A stretch of DNA of 64,000 bases from Cerasicoccus frondis (GCA_031296915.1 JAVDPC010000028.1:22476-86475); one strand, 5' to 3'. Positions 43,107 through 53,154 are shown, counted from the stretch's first letter. Notes: a model not told the origin generated them from the sequence alone. Numbers and translations are program-made.

Positions 43107-45215
43107 ATGCCTTTCTTAAAACCAGTTTTTGCATTAGCCATTACTGCTCTGCTCTGCCAAGGCTGCAATGAACAAACCTCTACGCAGCAAACCACGCAGA
43201 AGGAGACGCCACAGAAGACGACGATCGCACAAGAACAAGCAGCCGTTGCTTTGACGATTGAGCAAATGGAAATGCCGGAGGCCTTACCAGCACTGGGTGA
43301 TGAAACTCCATCAAAACCAACCAGCTCAACGCAAAAGTTCCCACCAGCGCCAGTTCCCAGCAAACAGGAGATCGAACGCATTGCCGCCCTGGTGACGCCG
43401 CAGCCCGTTGGCGTCGGCGCGCCAGCAAGTGACCGCTCGGTATGGGATGCATTTGCCGCCCAACCCGAAGCCCGCGAGTTGATAGCCAAAGCGAATGCTG
43501 CGCTCCAATCCCAGACGCCTGAGCTCACACAGGAGCTTTGGGAGCTTTTCGATAAGACGGGAGACCGTCGCAAATATCAGGATGCTTCATCCGCTCGTTA
43601 TAACCGACTGGTCGACATGGCGCTCGGGGAAGCTTTGGAATACAAAGGTCGCTTTCTACCGGAGATTGAAAACTCGATTCGCACTATCTTGGATCAAGGC
43701 GCCTGGAGCGTACCCGCCCATGGCAAGGATCTCAGCGTTTTTCACGGTGAACGCAGAGTTGTCGATCTAGCATCTTCGCAATTAGCATGGGCATTGGCGA
43801 CAGTTGACTATTGGCTGGCCGATGAATTACCCGCTGAGCTGCGCGCCGAAATCAAAGCGCAAGTGCAGGAGCGTGTGCTCAGCCCATACCTGCAAGCGGT
43901 TCGCGAAAGAAAACCGATCTGGTGGATGAGTAAGCCCAACAACTGGACTGCGGTATGCTGCGGCGCCGTGACTGGAGCTGCATTGACGCTGGAAAACGAC
44001 CCCATAGTACGCGCGGAATTCATCGCGGATGCGGAAGTGTTCATGGGCCGCTACATTGAAAGTTTTTCAAGCGATGGAATCAGCGAAGAAGGCGTCGGCT
44101 ACTGGGCATATGGATTTTCCCACTTCCTCTACGCCAGTGAATCCATCCGCCGCACCACACAAGGCGCCATCGATTTGCTCGCCAATGAGAAAGTCATGAG
44201 CGTGAGCCAGTCGCCACGCACATTGGAAATTGAAAACGGCGTATATGGCGCCTTCGGCGATCAGTCGGTGAATGGAAAGCCAGACTGGCGCTTGGTCGAA
44301 TTTGCAGCAATGCGTTACGGTATGCCCGGGGTGGATGCCGGACAGTTTGGACGCATCAATACAGGCGCTCGCCATCCGCTGGGCCCCCTCCCCTACTCCT
44401 TGATTCTCCGAAGCTTTGGTGAGGACGCCCCACCTGTCAGTGGCATGGATATCGATGCAGATACTGCCGGTGATTTCGCACTGCGTAGTTGGTTTCCGGC
44501 AAGTGAGCTTTTTATATGCCGTCCGGGTAAAGTAAATGGGCCTGCAATGAGCGTTGCGATTCGCAGCGGCAACAATGGCGAATCACATAACCACAATGAC
44601 ATCGGCAGCTACGTGGTCACCTATCAAGGAAAGCCGGTGCTCGTCGATCCAGGCATGGAACGCTACACTGCCTCATCATTCAGCCCTCACCGTTACGATG
44701 TTAGTTTGAATAATTCCTTTGGACACGCGGTGCCGCTCGTAGCCAATCGCATGCAAAAGAGTGGAGCGGAAGCCAAGGGAGAGATTGCCGACACGTTTAA
44801 TGCGGAGCAAGAAGATCGCATCCAGTTGGACATGACGGAAGCTTACCGCGCGCCTGACTTGGAGAAACTCACACGCACTTTGACTTATGAACGTCCCGGT
44901 AAAGCCCAAGCGGGTTCGATCTCAATTGCCGATGCTGTTTCGTTTACAAACCCACAGGCATTTTCCACGGCCATCGTCACCCGAGGCAGCTATGAACTAC
45001 TGGACTCCGGCGTCATTCGCGTGACCGAGAAAGGCGCGAGTTTATACGTATCCATCGAAACCGAAGGAAAAGCCTATACCCTGGCCGAAAGCCCGGTAAC
45101 CGGGTTCTCCAACCCAGATAAAGCGCTGGCGAAACGCCTGGGCATTTACCTAACCGAACCTGTTGGCGAAGCAACGATCACCATCAACATCTCCCCAGAA
45201 CAACCTCAAGCGTAA
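43107..45215 (+). CDS. Heparinase II/III-like polysaccharide lyase
   Basis: 702 residues. Export signal with Cys20 (LLCQGC; a weak lipobox), a Gln/Thr-rich linker to about residue 90, an alpha/alpha-toroid domain (about 110-440, with KPNNWTAVCCGA and SEEGVGYWAYG), and a C-terminal heparinase II/III beta-sheet domain with GNNGESHNHNDIGSY, including His494 and His496, and GKPVLVDPG. It should cleave uronate-containing chains by beta-elimination after or before sulfatase action. Substrate (glycosaminoglycan-like versus algal polyuronate) cannot be fixed. Confidence 0.85.
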   Translation: MPFLKPVFALAITALLCQGCNEQTSTQQTTQKETPQKTTIAQEQAAVALTIEQMEMPEALPALGDETPSKPTSSTQKFPPAPVPSKQEIERIAALVTPQPVGVGAPASDRSVWDAFAAQPEARELIAKANAALQSQTPELTQELWELFDKTGDRRKYQDASSARYNRLVDMALGEALEYKGRFLPEIENSIRTILDQGAWSVPAHGKDLSVFHGERRVVDLASSQLAWALATVDYWLADELPAELRAEIKAQVQERVLSPYLQAVRERKPIWWMSKPNNWTAVCCGAVTGAALTLENDPIVRAEFIADAEVFMGRYIESFSSDGISEEGVGYWAYGFSHFLYASESIRRTTQGAIDLLANEKVMSVSQSPRTLEIENGVYGAFGDQSVNGKPDWRLVEFAAMRYGMPGVDAGQFGRINTGARHPLGPLPYSLILRSFGEDAPPVSGMDIDADTAGDFALRSWFPASELFICRPGKVNGPAMSVAIRSGNNGESHNHNDIGSYVVTYQGKPVLVDPGMERYTASSFSPHRYDVSLNNSFGHAVPLVANRMQKSGAEAKGEIADTFNAEQEDRIQLDMTEAYRAPDLEKLTRTLTYERPGKAQAGSISIADAVSFTNPQAFSTAIVTRGSYELLDSGVIRVTEKGASLYVSIETEGKAYTLAESPVTGFSNPDKALAKRLGIYLTEPVGEATITINISPEQPQA

Positions 45216-45224
45216 GTTACCGTT

Positions 45225-45917
45225 ATGAATACCCCCAAGCATTCCAATACTCCTGATCGTCTCCACGATCTGACTCAATCGAGATGTGGATTTACACTCA
45301 TCGAGCTCCTGGCGGTTGTCGCCATCATTGGCATCTTGGGAAGCATTATCTACGCTGTTGGAAATCGCGCCTACATCAGCTCACAGAAAGCAGTATCCAT
45401 GTCAGGACTGAGAGATGTTGGCATGGCTATGGCAATGTACACTCAGGAAAACGACGGCTACTTGCCAGGGCCATTGTATGGAGGGCAGTCCGCGCGCTAT
45501 GCCCAGGATGATCGCATGCTGGGCTATCACTTATGGTCCTACTTGGAGCTGCCTGAGCCCTCGAATAGCCGACAGCCATTTCCCCCTTTAACCTGCCCCT
45601 TGTTCGATGACTTAACCGATGATGCCGCCCCCGCATACTTCATGCAGCAGACCGTAGCGATGCCAGCAGGCAATCGAAACCCTTGGGGCTATCGTCGTGC
45701 TGACCAAACCGAAGACGAGGGATCGAAGCCACAGTTAATCAACCTGATCCAAATGGCGAATAATGAAAATACCTGGGCCATGCGCGCCGCAGACGCAGGC
45801 TCGAATAATTCCCCTCAAGCGGGTTGGGCTGACAAGCTTTTGCCCGAGCCGCTGTATAGCGGCGAGCGCCTGCACCTCTACTACGACTGGCACGTAGAAT
45901 TCGTGCCAGTAGATTAA
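45225..45917 (+). CDS. Prepilin-like (type II pseudopilin) protein in polysaccharide locus
   Basis: 230 residues: unusually long leader ending CG (Gly22), then FTLIELLAVVAIIGILGSII with Glu at +5, then a C-terminal domain ending LHLYYDWHVEFVPVD. That end resembles the H-X9-DG tail of Verrucomicrobia/Planctomycetes prepilin-like proteins, but Trp replaces the Gly of the DG pair. It is embedded 9 bp after the lyase gene, inside the operon. A role in surface capture of substrate or in pseudopilus function is possible. Confidence 0.8.
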   Translation: MNTPKHSNTPDRLHDLTQSRCGFTLIELLAVVAIIGILGSIIYAVGNRAYISSQKAVSMSGLRDVGMAMAMYTQENDGYLPGPLYGGQSARYAQDDRMLGYHLWSYLELPEPSNSRQPFPPLTCPLFDDLTDDAAPAYFMQQTVAMPAGNRNPWGYRRADQTEDEGSKPQLINLIQMANNENTWAMRAADAGSNNSPQAGWADKLLPEPLYSGERLHLYYDWHVEFVPVD

Positions 45918-45988
45918 TCCTCAAAGAAATCCTGATTCCACGGGCGCATGGCAAATGCGTCTGCCGGGCATCGCTGTCTCATCTAATC

Positions 45989-47707
45989 ATGACTCTCGAA
46001 TACTGTACGCTTGGCGTGTATCTAATCATCCTGATGGTGGTCGGTTCGCTCTTTTCCAAGATGAACAAGAACCTCAGCGACTTTGCGCGCGGCGGCGCTC
46101 AAGGAACCTGGTGGATGGTGGGAACGAGTATGTTCATGGGTGGCATCAGCGCCTTCACATTTACCGGCAATGCCTCAGCAGCCTACACGGCCGGACCAAC
46201 TTTTCTGGTCATCTATTTGGCCAACTGCGTCGGCCTGGCCTTGTGCATTTTTCTAGGCCCCTGGTTTCGGCAGACACGCGCAACGACTTGGGCCGATGTT
46301 TTACGCGAACGCTTTCACGTTAGCGTGGAGCAGTTCAGCGTCTGCTTTTCGCTGATCATTCAGCCAATCAGTTCCGCAACACAGCTCTATGCCCTGTCGA
46401 TATTCATTTCGGCGATCATGGGGTTGCCGACTCCCTGGGTGATCGTGGTGCTCGGTTTCATCGTAGTCTTTTATTCCACAACCGGAGGACGCTGGGCTGT
46501 TATGGCAACTGACTTCGTGCAAGGCTTGGTTCTGTTCGCGCTGACGGTGCTGATGTTTTTCCTCGCCATGCAAAAGATCGGCGGCATCGAAGCATTCTTC
46601 TCTTACTTTCAGGATCCCCGCTTCGCCGAGGACTTTAAATTCGTCAAAGACCCTGGGCAATTTCCGGACGATAAGTTTACCTGGAAATGGATTTTCGTGG
46701 TCTTTATTTTGCAGCTTCAAGGCTACATCAACCTGGGAACTGCGGGCAAGTTCCTGTCAGTTAAAGATAGCCGCCATGCGCGCTGGGCAGCTGCCTGGGC
46801 CTGCGGACTAATGGCGATTGGCACCATCATTTGGTTTGTGCCGCCAATGGTGGCGCGCTTCCTTTTTGAGTCCGAAGTCATGGCCATGAATATGAAAGAG
46901 CCAGCGACTGCCAGCTACGCGGTTATTTCGGCGCAGTTGTTGCCCAACGGATTACTCGGGCTGATGCTGGCCGCGATGCTGGCCGCGACCATGAGCAGCA
47001 TGGACACCGGGCTCAACGGCACGACGGGCGTCATCGTCAATAACATCATCCCGCGCATTCGCGGACGCCAAGGAAAGCCGGATTTGAGCGATCGCGTCAA
47101 CCTGCTGCTCTGCCGCACCTTCACCGTCTTGCTCGGCATCTACATCATCATGGTCAGCTTACTGTTGGCCTTTCAAAAAGAGCTGGCTCTGTTTGACGCC
47201 TATCTGATGATCGCTGCAGTAGTCGGCCTACCGCTGAGCATGCCTATCTTCTTGGGCTTGTGGATTAAGCGACTCCATTGGCGGTCCTACTTCATCATCA
47301 TCGGCGCATCGCTGCTGCCCTCGCTTTACTTTGTGGTGCGCAGCTCGCTGTGGGATGAAAACTGGCCCATTCAAGACCGACTAGTGTGGATCTACGGCTT
47401 CAGCCTCATCGGCGTGCTCTTCTCGCTACCACTCTGGAAAGGCGCCACCGAGGCCTATAAAGCGCAGGTCGCTAAGTTCTACGAGAAGATGCACAAGCCA
47501 GTGGATTTCGCGACCGAAATCGGGGAATCTCGCGACAATGCCCAATACAAAATCCTAGGTTGGACGGCCTTAACCATTGGCTGCATGATCCTGCTCTACT
47601 TGTTCGTCCCCAATACGTTTGCGGCGCGCATACAGATACTCGCCTTAGCTACGTTGATCATCACCATTGGAGCTGGCTTAATTAGAGTTGGCAGACGTTT
47701 CAGATAG
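45989..47707 (+). CDS. Sodium:solute symporter (SSS family)
   Basis: 572 residues with about 13-14 membrane helices. SSS features: MWVGTSMFMGGISAFTFTG-like TM1-TM3 region (residues 40-60), FYSTTGGRWAVMATDFVQGL and LMLAAMLAATMSSMDTGLNG, the last matching the conserved sodium-binding helix 8. It probably imports a sugar or uronate released by the lyase and sulfatases, driven by sodium. Confidence 0.92.
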   Translation: MTLEYCTLGVYLIILMVVGSLFSKMNKNLSDFARGGAQGTWWMVGTSMFMGGISAFTFTGNASAAYTAGPTFLVIYLANCVGLALCIFLGPWFRQTRATTWADVLRERFHVSVEQFSVCFSLIIQPISSATQLYALSIFISAIMGLPTPWVIVVLGFIVVFYSTTGGRWAVMATDFVQGLVLFALTVLMFFLAMQKIGGIEAFFSYFQDPRFAEDFKFVKDPGQFPDDKFTWKWIFVVFILQLQGYINLGTAGKFLSVKDSRHARWAAAWACGLMAIGTIIWFVPPMVARFLFESEVMAMNMKEPATASYAVISAQLLPNGLLGLMLAAMLAATMSSMDTGLNGTTGVIVNNIIPRIRGRQGKPDLSDRVNLLLCRTFTVLLGIYIIMVSLLLAFQKELALFDAYLMIAAVVGLPLSMPIFLGLWIKRLHWRSYFIIIGASLLPSLYFVVRSSLWDENWPIQDRLVWIYGFSLIGVLFSLPLWKGATEAYKAQVAKFYEKMHKPVDFATEIGESRDNAQYKILGWTALTIGCMILLYLFVPNTFAARIQILALATLIITIGAGLIRVGRRFR

Positions 47708-47746
47708 CTGCAAAGTTCGTCGCTTCAAACTCGAGCCACACGAAGA

Positions 47747-48577
47747 ATGCAGCACGTTTCGAAATCGATCATTAAACTGTTCACGCTAGTCGTAAGTCTA
47801 TCCTTGGTGGGCGCAGCGTACTCACACGCAGGAGACGAATTCGCAAAACTGCCGGACAAGGAGCATTTCCACCTCTATCTGTTAGCTGGCCAATCGAACA
47901 TGGCGGGACGTGGCTTCGTCGACGAAGAAGCAAACATCCCTCACCCGCGCGTGCTCATGCTGGACCAGGAAGGCAATTGGCTTCCTGCGGTAGACCCAGT
48001 GCATTACGATAAGAAATCGGCCGGTGTCGGCCCGGGCAGAACGTTTGCCGATGTTCTCGCGGCGGAAGATGAGTCCATCGTCATCGGACTGATCCCAACT
48101 GCCTGCGGTGGCTCCTCGATCACGAAATGGGTTCCCGGAGGATACCACGATCAGACAAAAAGTTATCCATACGACGATGCCATTGCCCGAACGCATACGG
48201 CAATGGAACAAGGGGTATTGAAAGGCGTCCTCTGGCATCAAGGCGAGTCGGACAGCAAGGAACCGAACGCAAGCGAGTATCAGCAAAGGCTGACGGAACT
48301 TCTGGAGCGTTTTCGAACTGAATTTAATGAACCCAATTTGCTCATCGTCATCGGCCAACTTGGGCAATTCCCCGAACGGCACTGGAACCAGAGCCGGATC
48401 AAAGTCGATCAAGCCCAGCGCACTGTGGCCGATACATTGCCCAACGTGGTGTTTGTGCCCAGCGACGGCCTGACGAGTAATCCAGACCTAATTCACTTCA
48501 ATGCTGAATCCCAACGAGAATTCGGACGACGCTACGCCGAAGCCTATCTAGCGCTGAAACAGCAGAGCTCTGATTGA
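47747..48577 (+). CDS. SGNH-type esterase (sialate O-acetylesterase-like, DUF303)
   Basis: 276 residues with a signal peptide (LFTLVVSLSLVGAAYSHA). Catalytic Ser50 in LLAGQSNMAGRG, the oxyanion segment CGGSSITKW, the WHQGESD block, and DLIHFNAES giving the Asp247/His250 dyad. It would remove acetyl or other ester groups from the polysaccharide, making it accessible to the lyase. It ends the operon. Confidence 0.88.
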   Translation: MQHVSKSIIKLFTLVVSLSLVGAAYSHAGDEFAKLPDKEHFHLYLLAGQSNMAGRGFVDEEANIPHPRVLMLDQEGNWLPAVDPVHYDKKSAGVGPGRTFADVLAAEDESIVIGLIPTACGGSSITKWVPGGYHDQTKSYPYDDAIARTHTAMEQGVLKGVLWHQGESDSKEPNASEYQQRLTELLERFRTEFNEPNLLIVIGQLGQFPERHWNQSRIKVDQAQRTVADTLPNVVFVPSDGLTSNPDLIHFNAESQREFGRRYAEAYLALKQQSSD

Positions 48578-48670
48578 ATTCCCTGACACATCCTACCACC
48601 TTCAAACTGGCTCCCCTGCTTATTGCATTAAAGATTGTGGCTGTTTAGATAAGCTTAACTGTGAAATGGA

Positions 48671-49090
48671 TTGACCTGCGAGCGCATCATAAGTGTGTTC
48701 AAAGCTGTGCAGAAATTCCGCCTGGTAATTGTCATTCTGGGATTGGTGGCCGTGTTCGCCGCCAACGGATTGCACTTGCCTATTATCCAAGGCGCAGCCT
48801 GGGTGAAAATGTATCAGGGCTACAGCGAGGTAATGCCCTCCTACCAGGCCTTGGAGTACACCATGAAGAGTGAGAACATGTGCGGCGTTTGCTCATGGGT
48901 GCAGGATCACAATCCCGCCAGCGAGAAGGACGACCTCAATTCGTCTGACACGGCACAAACACAACCGCTCATCTGGCTGTTCATGGCGACGATACAAATC
49001 ATCGCGCCCGAACAGCGAACTTATTTCCATTTGTTTGACGGAGTAACGGCGGACCAACTGCCTGCCTCCGCCCCAATCCTACCCCCATAA
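48671..49090 (+). CDS. Small membrane-anchored protein with CGVC motif, unknown function
   Basis: Up to 139 residues from a TTG at 48671; GTG at 48695 (MFKAVQKFRLVIVILGLVA) is an equally good start. An N-terminal membrane helix is followed by GAAWVKMYQGYSEVMPSYQAL and a MCGVCSWVQ dithiol motif. I recall short Verrucomicrobia hypotheticals with a similar helix, AWxxM and CxxC layout, of unknown role. It precedes the prepilin and PEP-CTERM/cytochrome genes on the same strand and might belong to that module. Confidence 0.5.
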   Translation: MTCERIISVFKAVQKFRLVIVILGLVAVFAANGLHLPIIQGAAWVKMYQGYSEVMPSYQALEYTMKSENMCGVCSWVQDHNPASEKDDLNSSDTAQTQPLIWLFMATIQIIAPEQRTYFHLFDGVTADQLPASAPILPP

Positions 49091-49222
49091 GTCCGAGCAC
49101 TGCGACTATACTGTGTCCGCGCGTACGCTGTGTTCTGGCGTCCGTGCGGTTTCTGCTGAAGGCGCATTCGCTGCGCTTTAGCGCTGTGCCTGTAACGAGC
49201 ATTGCTCACGACTTATTTGGAA

Positions 49223-49903
49223 ATGGATATCCACAAGCGGGGTTTCACCCTCGTAGAATTACTCACGACGATTGCGATCATCGCGATTCTAGGCGCAATC
49301 CTGATCAGCGCCGTTGGCGAGGTGCGTGAGCGCGCCAAAGCAACGGAGTGCATGACCAATCTCCGCAGCATAGGCCAGGGAGCTCATTTGTATGCGGTGG
49401 ACCACAACAGTGCACTGCCGACGAATGAACATTCCGGCGGACTAGCTGCTTCCTGGATGTGGCAGTTACTCGACTACATAAACCCTGAGATACCGAACAA
49501 CCAGCGCACCCGCGCCTTCAGCCACTATTTTCGTTCCCCCTTGGACGAAAATGAGGAGCGGCTCTGGAGCTACGCCTTAAATGATTTCCTCGCGCCCAGC
49601 AGCGAAGCCAACGGAGCTTACTCCGTGGCCACCCGACTGTCACAGGTTGAGCGACCCGAATCCACGCTGATGGCGACGGTATGCACCGTAGACTATTCCG
49701 ACTCAGACCATTTCCATTTCACATCGATCAGCGATGGCGCCAGCAGCGCATTCTCGCAACAAGTCGCGACCCAACTACACAACGGCGAAGGGCATTACCT
49801 GTTTGCCGACGGCCACGTGGATTCACTTGCGTGGGATGAAGTCGCCCAACGCCTCGAACCGCTACATCCCTTTGTCGCGCCCAGACCAGCAAACAACCTT
49901 TAA
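49223..49903 (+). CDS. H-X9-DG type prepilin-like protein
   Basis: 226 residues from the ATG at 49223 (MDIHKRG then FTLVELLTTIAIIAILGAIL); an upstream TTG is less likely. The leader is cleaved after Gly7. The C-terminus has HNGEGHYLFADGHVDSL, a clear H-x9-DG signature of the large prepilin-like families of Verrucomicrobia and Planctomycetes. It lies 3 bp before the PEP-CTERM gene and so is probably co-expressed with the beta-propeller cytochrome gene after that. Confidence 0.82.
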   Translation: MDIHKRGFTLVELLTTIAIIAILGAILISAVGEVRERAKATECMTNLRSIGQGAHLYAVDHNSALPTNEHSGGLAASWMWQLLDYINPEIPNNQRTRAFSHYFRSPLDENEERLWSYALNDFLAPSSEANGAYSVATRLSQVERPESTLMATVCTVDYSDSDHFHFTSISDGASSAFSQQVATQLHNGEGHYLFADGHVDSLAWDEVAQRLEPLHPFVAPRPANNL

Positions 49904-49906
49904 ATC

Positions 49907-50593
49907 ATGACCAAACTTTCTCAATTTCTCATTACCGCTACGTGCTTAACCGTTGCGACTTCCGCCATCGCCCAGCACACGCACATCAACGCTGGCGCTT
50001 ATGACGAAGCCGACCGCAGCTACATCGAAATCGGCGATCCGCTGATCGCTTACAACGCGCCGGACGAGATCGAGTTCGACTACAATGACGGCGCCAGCAC
50101 TGCAGGCGAAGACGGCTTCTTCTACGAAAGCGACTTCACCTTCGCCGCTTACGACAGCTATTATTACAACCCGTCGACGCAGATCGGCGGCGCAGTCGAA
50201 GGCTCCTCCATCTACATTGAGTTCTGGGGCATCGCAAGCGGACCCGAAGGCGGCGCCTTTGCTTTTTACGAAGCTGGCGCAACCGACCCGACGTTTCTCT
50301 CGACGGTCGAAGATGGGCAGGGCTATGTCGGGATATTCAACCTCAGTGACCCAGCTTTAGCGCCGAACGCTTTTGGGCACATCCATGGCCGGGTATACGC
50401 GATCACCAAGCCTGGCACATACGAGACTTATTGGAAGCTGGTCGACGAGAATGGCAACCAAACAGACAGCAGCGTTTTCACCCTCACCTTCACCGCAGTC
50501 CCCGAACCGGCGCATTTCGCGATGCTCGCCGCCGTTGGCATGCTTGCGCTCATGGTGATGCGTGAACGGCGCCGCTCGTCCATGAGACGATGA
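49907..50593 (+). CDS. PEP-CTERM protein with His-rich surface-anchor-like domain
   Basis: 228 residues with a signal peptide and a mature N-terminus of HTHINAGAYDEADRSYIEIG. The central IHGRVYAITKPGTYETYWKL resembles the H.H...G.Y pattern of choice-of-anchor M / All3515-type surface proteins, some of which are zinc-regulated. C-terminal sorting signal: VPEP from residue 198, membrane helix, RERRR. Its stop codon overlaps the start of the cytochrome/beta-propeller gene (ATGA), an unusually tight coupling that suggests substrate-enzyme or partner relationship. Confidence 0.75.
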   Translation: MTKLSQFLITATCLTVATSAIAQHTHINAGAYDEADRSYIEIGDPLIAYNAPDEIEFDYNDGASTAGEDGFFYESDFTFAAYDSYYYNPSTQIGGAVEGSSIYIEFWGIASGPEGGAFAFYEAGATDPTFLSTVEDGQGYVGIFNLSDPALAPNAFGHIHGRVYAITKPGTYETYWKLVDENGNQTDSSVFTLTFTAVPEPAHFAMLAAVGMLALMVMRERRRSSMRR

Positions 50594-53142
50594 AACTCCC
50601 CACATTCACGTTGTTGCTCGCACTCGCGTTAAGCGAGGCGGCGGGTGACTACGTGCATTACGAGGCGCGGCAAACGCGGCCAATTGTGCTGTCACCGGAT
50701 GGCCAAACGATACTGGCGCTGAACTCGCCAGATGCGCGACTGTCAGTGTTCAATGTTGGCAATGCCGACAACCCGGCGCCGGTGTTGATCCGTGAGATAC
50801 CCGTGGGCTTGGAACCCGTGGCCCTCGCCGCGCGCAACGACGACGAGGTGTGGGTGGTCAACGAGTTGTCGGACAGCATCTCAGTCGTGTCGCTCAACCG
50901 CCGCGCAGTCATCGCCACTCTGCCCGCTCCCGATGAACCCGCAGACATCCTCATCGCTGGCGACAGGGCCTACGTAACCTGTGCGCGCAGCAACGAGCTC
51001 GCCGTCTTCGATGTCACCACGCGCAAGTTACTCACCCGCATACCGCTCGAAGGATTGCTGCCGCGCGCATTAGCGATCAGCCCCGATGGCGCCCAGCTCT
51101 ACGCCGCCTTTTTTCACTCGGGCAACAACACTACAACACTCAACTTTCGCGATGCGCCCGCACAACCCGCGCCGGACAACCCCGAATTGCCAACGGCTCC
51201 CAAGACGGCCCTCATCGTTACCGACACTGACTCTCGCATCAGCTACGACGTCATCGATCACGACATCGCGGTGATCGATACCGAAAGGTTGGAAGTCGTC
51301 GACTATATTGGCGGCGTTGGCACGAATCTTTTCTCGCTGGCTACGCTATCCGATGGCAGCCTGTGGGCCGGGCACACCGAAGCGCGTAATTTGATCCGCT
51401 TCGAACCGGCGCTCAACGGCGTCTTTGCAAGCAGTCGAATCGGCGTCATCAACGGGGACGACCTGACGCTGATCGCGCTGAACCCATTCGACGACCAACC
51501 GTTTGCCACCGCTGCTGAAAAGGCTCAGGCGCTCGCGCAACCATTGGCGTTTGCAGTTGATGAAAACACAGTGTGGCTGGCCGCCTACGGCAGTGATCGT
51601 GTCGCGGAATTATCCAACGATGGCGAAGTTCTGCGCATCATCGACCTGCGCGCAAACGCGTCGGTCGATTCCTCTCAGATGCGCGGCCCACGCGGTTTGG
51701 CGCTGGGTCCGCATAACCGCCTTTTTGTGCTGAATAAATTGAGCAACACCGTAAGTGTCATTGACCGCGCAACGGGCGCCGTCGTCGCTGAAACACCGGC
51801 CGGTAGTTACGACCCGACGCCCGACATCGTGCGACGCGGCCGCAGTTTTTTCAACGACGCGCGCCTCTCTGGCAACGGCACAGTCTCCTGCGCCAGTTGC
51901 CATCTGGACGCCGACCGCGACGGCATTGCCTGGGATCTCGGCGATCCGGGAGGCGAGCTCGAATACGTCATCGGTTACGATTTATCCATCGATGAAACCG
52001 AGCCGGTCATCCGCACGATGCACCCCATGAAAGGGCCAATGGTCACGCAATCCCTGCGCGGCTTGAAGGGGCAGGCGCCGTTCCACTGGCGCGGCGACCG
52101 ACCAGCAATTCAGGACTTCAATCCGTCCTTCGAAAACCTACAAGCTGGCGAGCAACTGAACTCTGAAGACATCGACGCCGTCGCCGCATACCTCGAGTCC
52201 ATTGCGCATCATCCAAACCCGAACCTGCAACTGGACCGCAGCTTGCCCGAGACGCTGAACGGCGCCGATCCACTGCGCGGCCAAGAGCTGTTCATTCACC
52301 CCAACAACCTGTGCTCCGCCTGCCACACCCTGCCCGAAAGCACGAACCATAATCTGGATTTGTTCACGAGCGTCTTGTCCACGCAGCCGGTTAAAAACGC
52401 CTCCTTGCGACTCGCCTATCAGAAGAACTTTTACACACCGCAAAGCGGGCAAACCTTGAGCGGCTTTGGCTATGGTCACGATGGGGCCGGACCGGGCCTA
52501 CCCAGTGGCCACGAATACGATATCGACATTCTCGACATCATCGAAAATGGCGAAGCAGATGTATCCGCGTTCGTGCTGTCGATTGACACTGGCACGGCGC
52601 CGACGGTCGGCTACACTCTAACACTCTCCGGAGACGCCACACCTTCGCCGGACGAACTTGAAGCAATCGAGCTGCTGGAGTCCCGAGATGCCGTAGGCGA
52701 CTGTGAACTGGTCGTTCGCGGCGTGTGGCAAGGCCGCATGACATCCTGGCGATTCGATGCTGAACAGGAGCTTTATCTCCCCGATTCCAGCAGACAAACT
52801 CCGATCAACCGGAGTGAACTGATCAACCAACTCAACACCGATGATAGCCTAACATTCTTAGGCGCGCCAATCGGCCAAGGTGACCGCTTGGGCGGCGACC
52901 GCAATCAAGACGGCATACTGGATCAAGACGAGCCAAAGCCCGATCTCGAGATGTGCAACATGCATGGCCAGAGCTTAGCCAGTTGGCCCAACAACGCCCT
53001 CGGCTGGCGCCTCGAAACCACTCCGTCACTCAGGGACGAGTGGAGCATTGTCACCGATAGCATTGAGCAAATTTCCGAAAATCAACAAGGCATTCACGCC
53101 ACCCAACCGCGACAATTTTTCCGATTAACCCGCACTTGGTAA
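50590..53142 (+). CDS. YVTN beta-propeller/di-heme cytochrome c peroxidase-like (MauG-like) protein, paralogue 1
   Basis: 850 residues with a signal peptide (LLLALALSEAAG). Residues about 25-400 form a YVTN/NHL beta-propeller (HYEARQTRPIVLSPDGQTI, DEVWVVNELSDSISVVSL). The C-terminal region is di-heme: CASCH at 434-438 and CSACH at 575-579, with PMKGPMVTQSLRGLKGQAPF between them as in MauG/CcpA-type proteins. It ends QFFRLTRTW. It may carry out radical or peroxide-dependent oxidation of partner proteins. Translationally coupled to the PEP-CTERM gene upstream; a second PEP-CTERM gene starts 12 bp after it. Confidence 0.85.
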   Translation: MKLPTFTLLLALALSEAAGDYVHYEARQTRPIVLSPDGQTILALNSPDARLSVFNVGNADNPAPVLIREIPVGLEPVALAARNDDEVWVVNELSDSISVVSLNRRAVIATLPAPDEPADILIAGDRAYVTCARSNELAVFDVTTRKLLTRIPLEGLLPRALAISPDGAQLYAAFFHSGNNTTTLNFRDAPAQPAPDNPELPTAPKTALIVTDTDSRISYDVIDHDIAVIDTERLEVVDYIGGVGTNLFSLATLSDGSLWAGHTEARNLIRFEPALNGVFASSRIGVINGDDLTLIALNPFDDQPFATAAEKAQALAQPLAFAVDENTVWLAAYGSDRVAELSNDGEVLRIIDLRANASVDSSQMRGPRGLALGPHNRLFVLNKLSNTVSVIDRATGAVVAETPAGSYDPTPDIVRRGRSFFNDARLSGNGTVSCASCHLDADRDGIAWDLGDPGGELEYVIGYDLSIDETEPVIRTMHPMKGPMVTQSLRGLKGQAPFHWRGDRPAIQDFNPSFENLQAGEQLNSEDIDAVAAYLESIAHHPNPNLQLDRSLPETLNGADPLRGQELFIHPNNLCSACHTLPESTNHNLDLFTSVLSTQPVKNASLRLAYQKNFYTPQSGQTLSGFGYGHDGAGPGLPSGHEYDIDILDIIENGEADVSAFVLSIDTGTAPTVGYTLTLSGDATPSPDELEAIELLESRDAVGDCELVVRGVWQGRMTSWRFDAEQELYLPDSSRQTPINRSELINQLNTDDSLTFLGAPIGQGDRLGGDRNQDGILDQDEPKPDLEMCNMHGQSLASWPNNALGWRLETTPSLRDEWSIVTDSIEQISENQQGIHATQPRQFFRLTRTW

Positions 53143-53154
53143 ATTACAAATATA

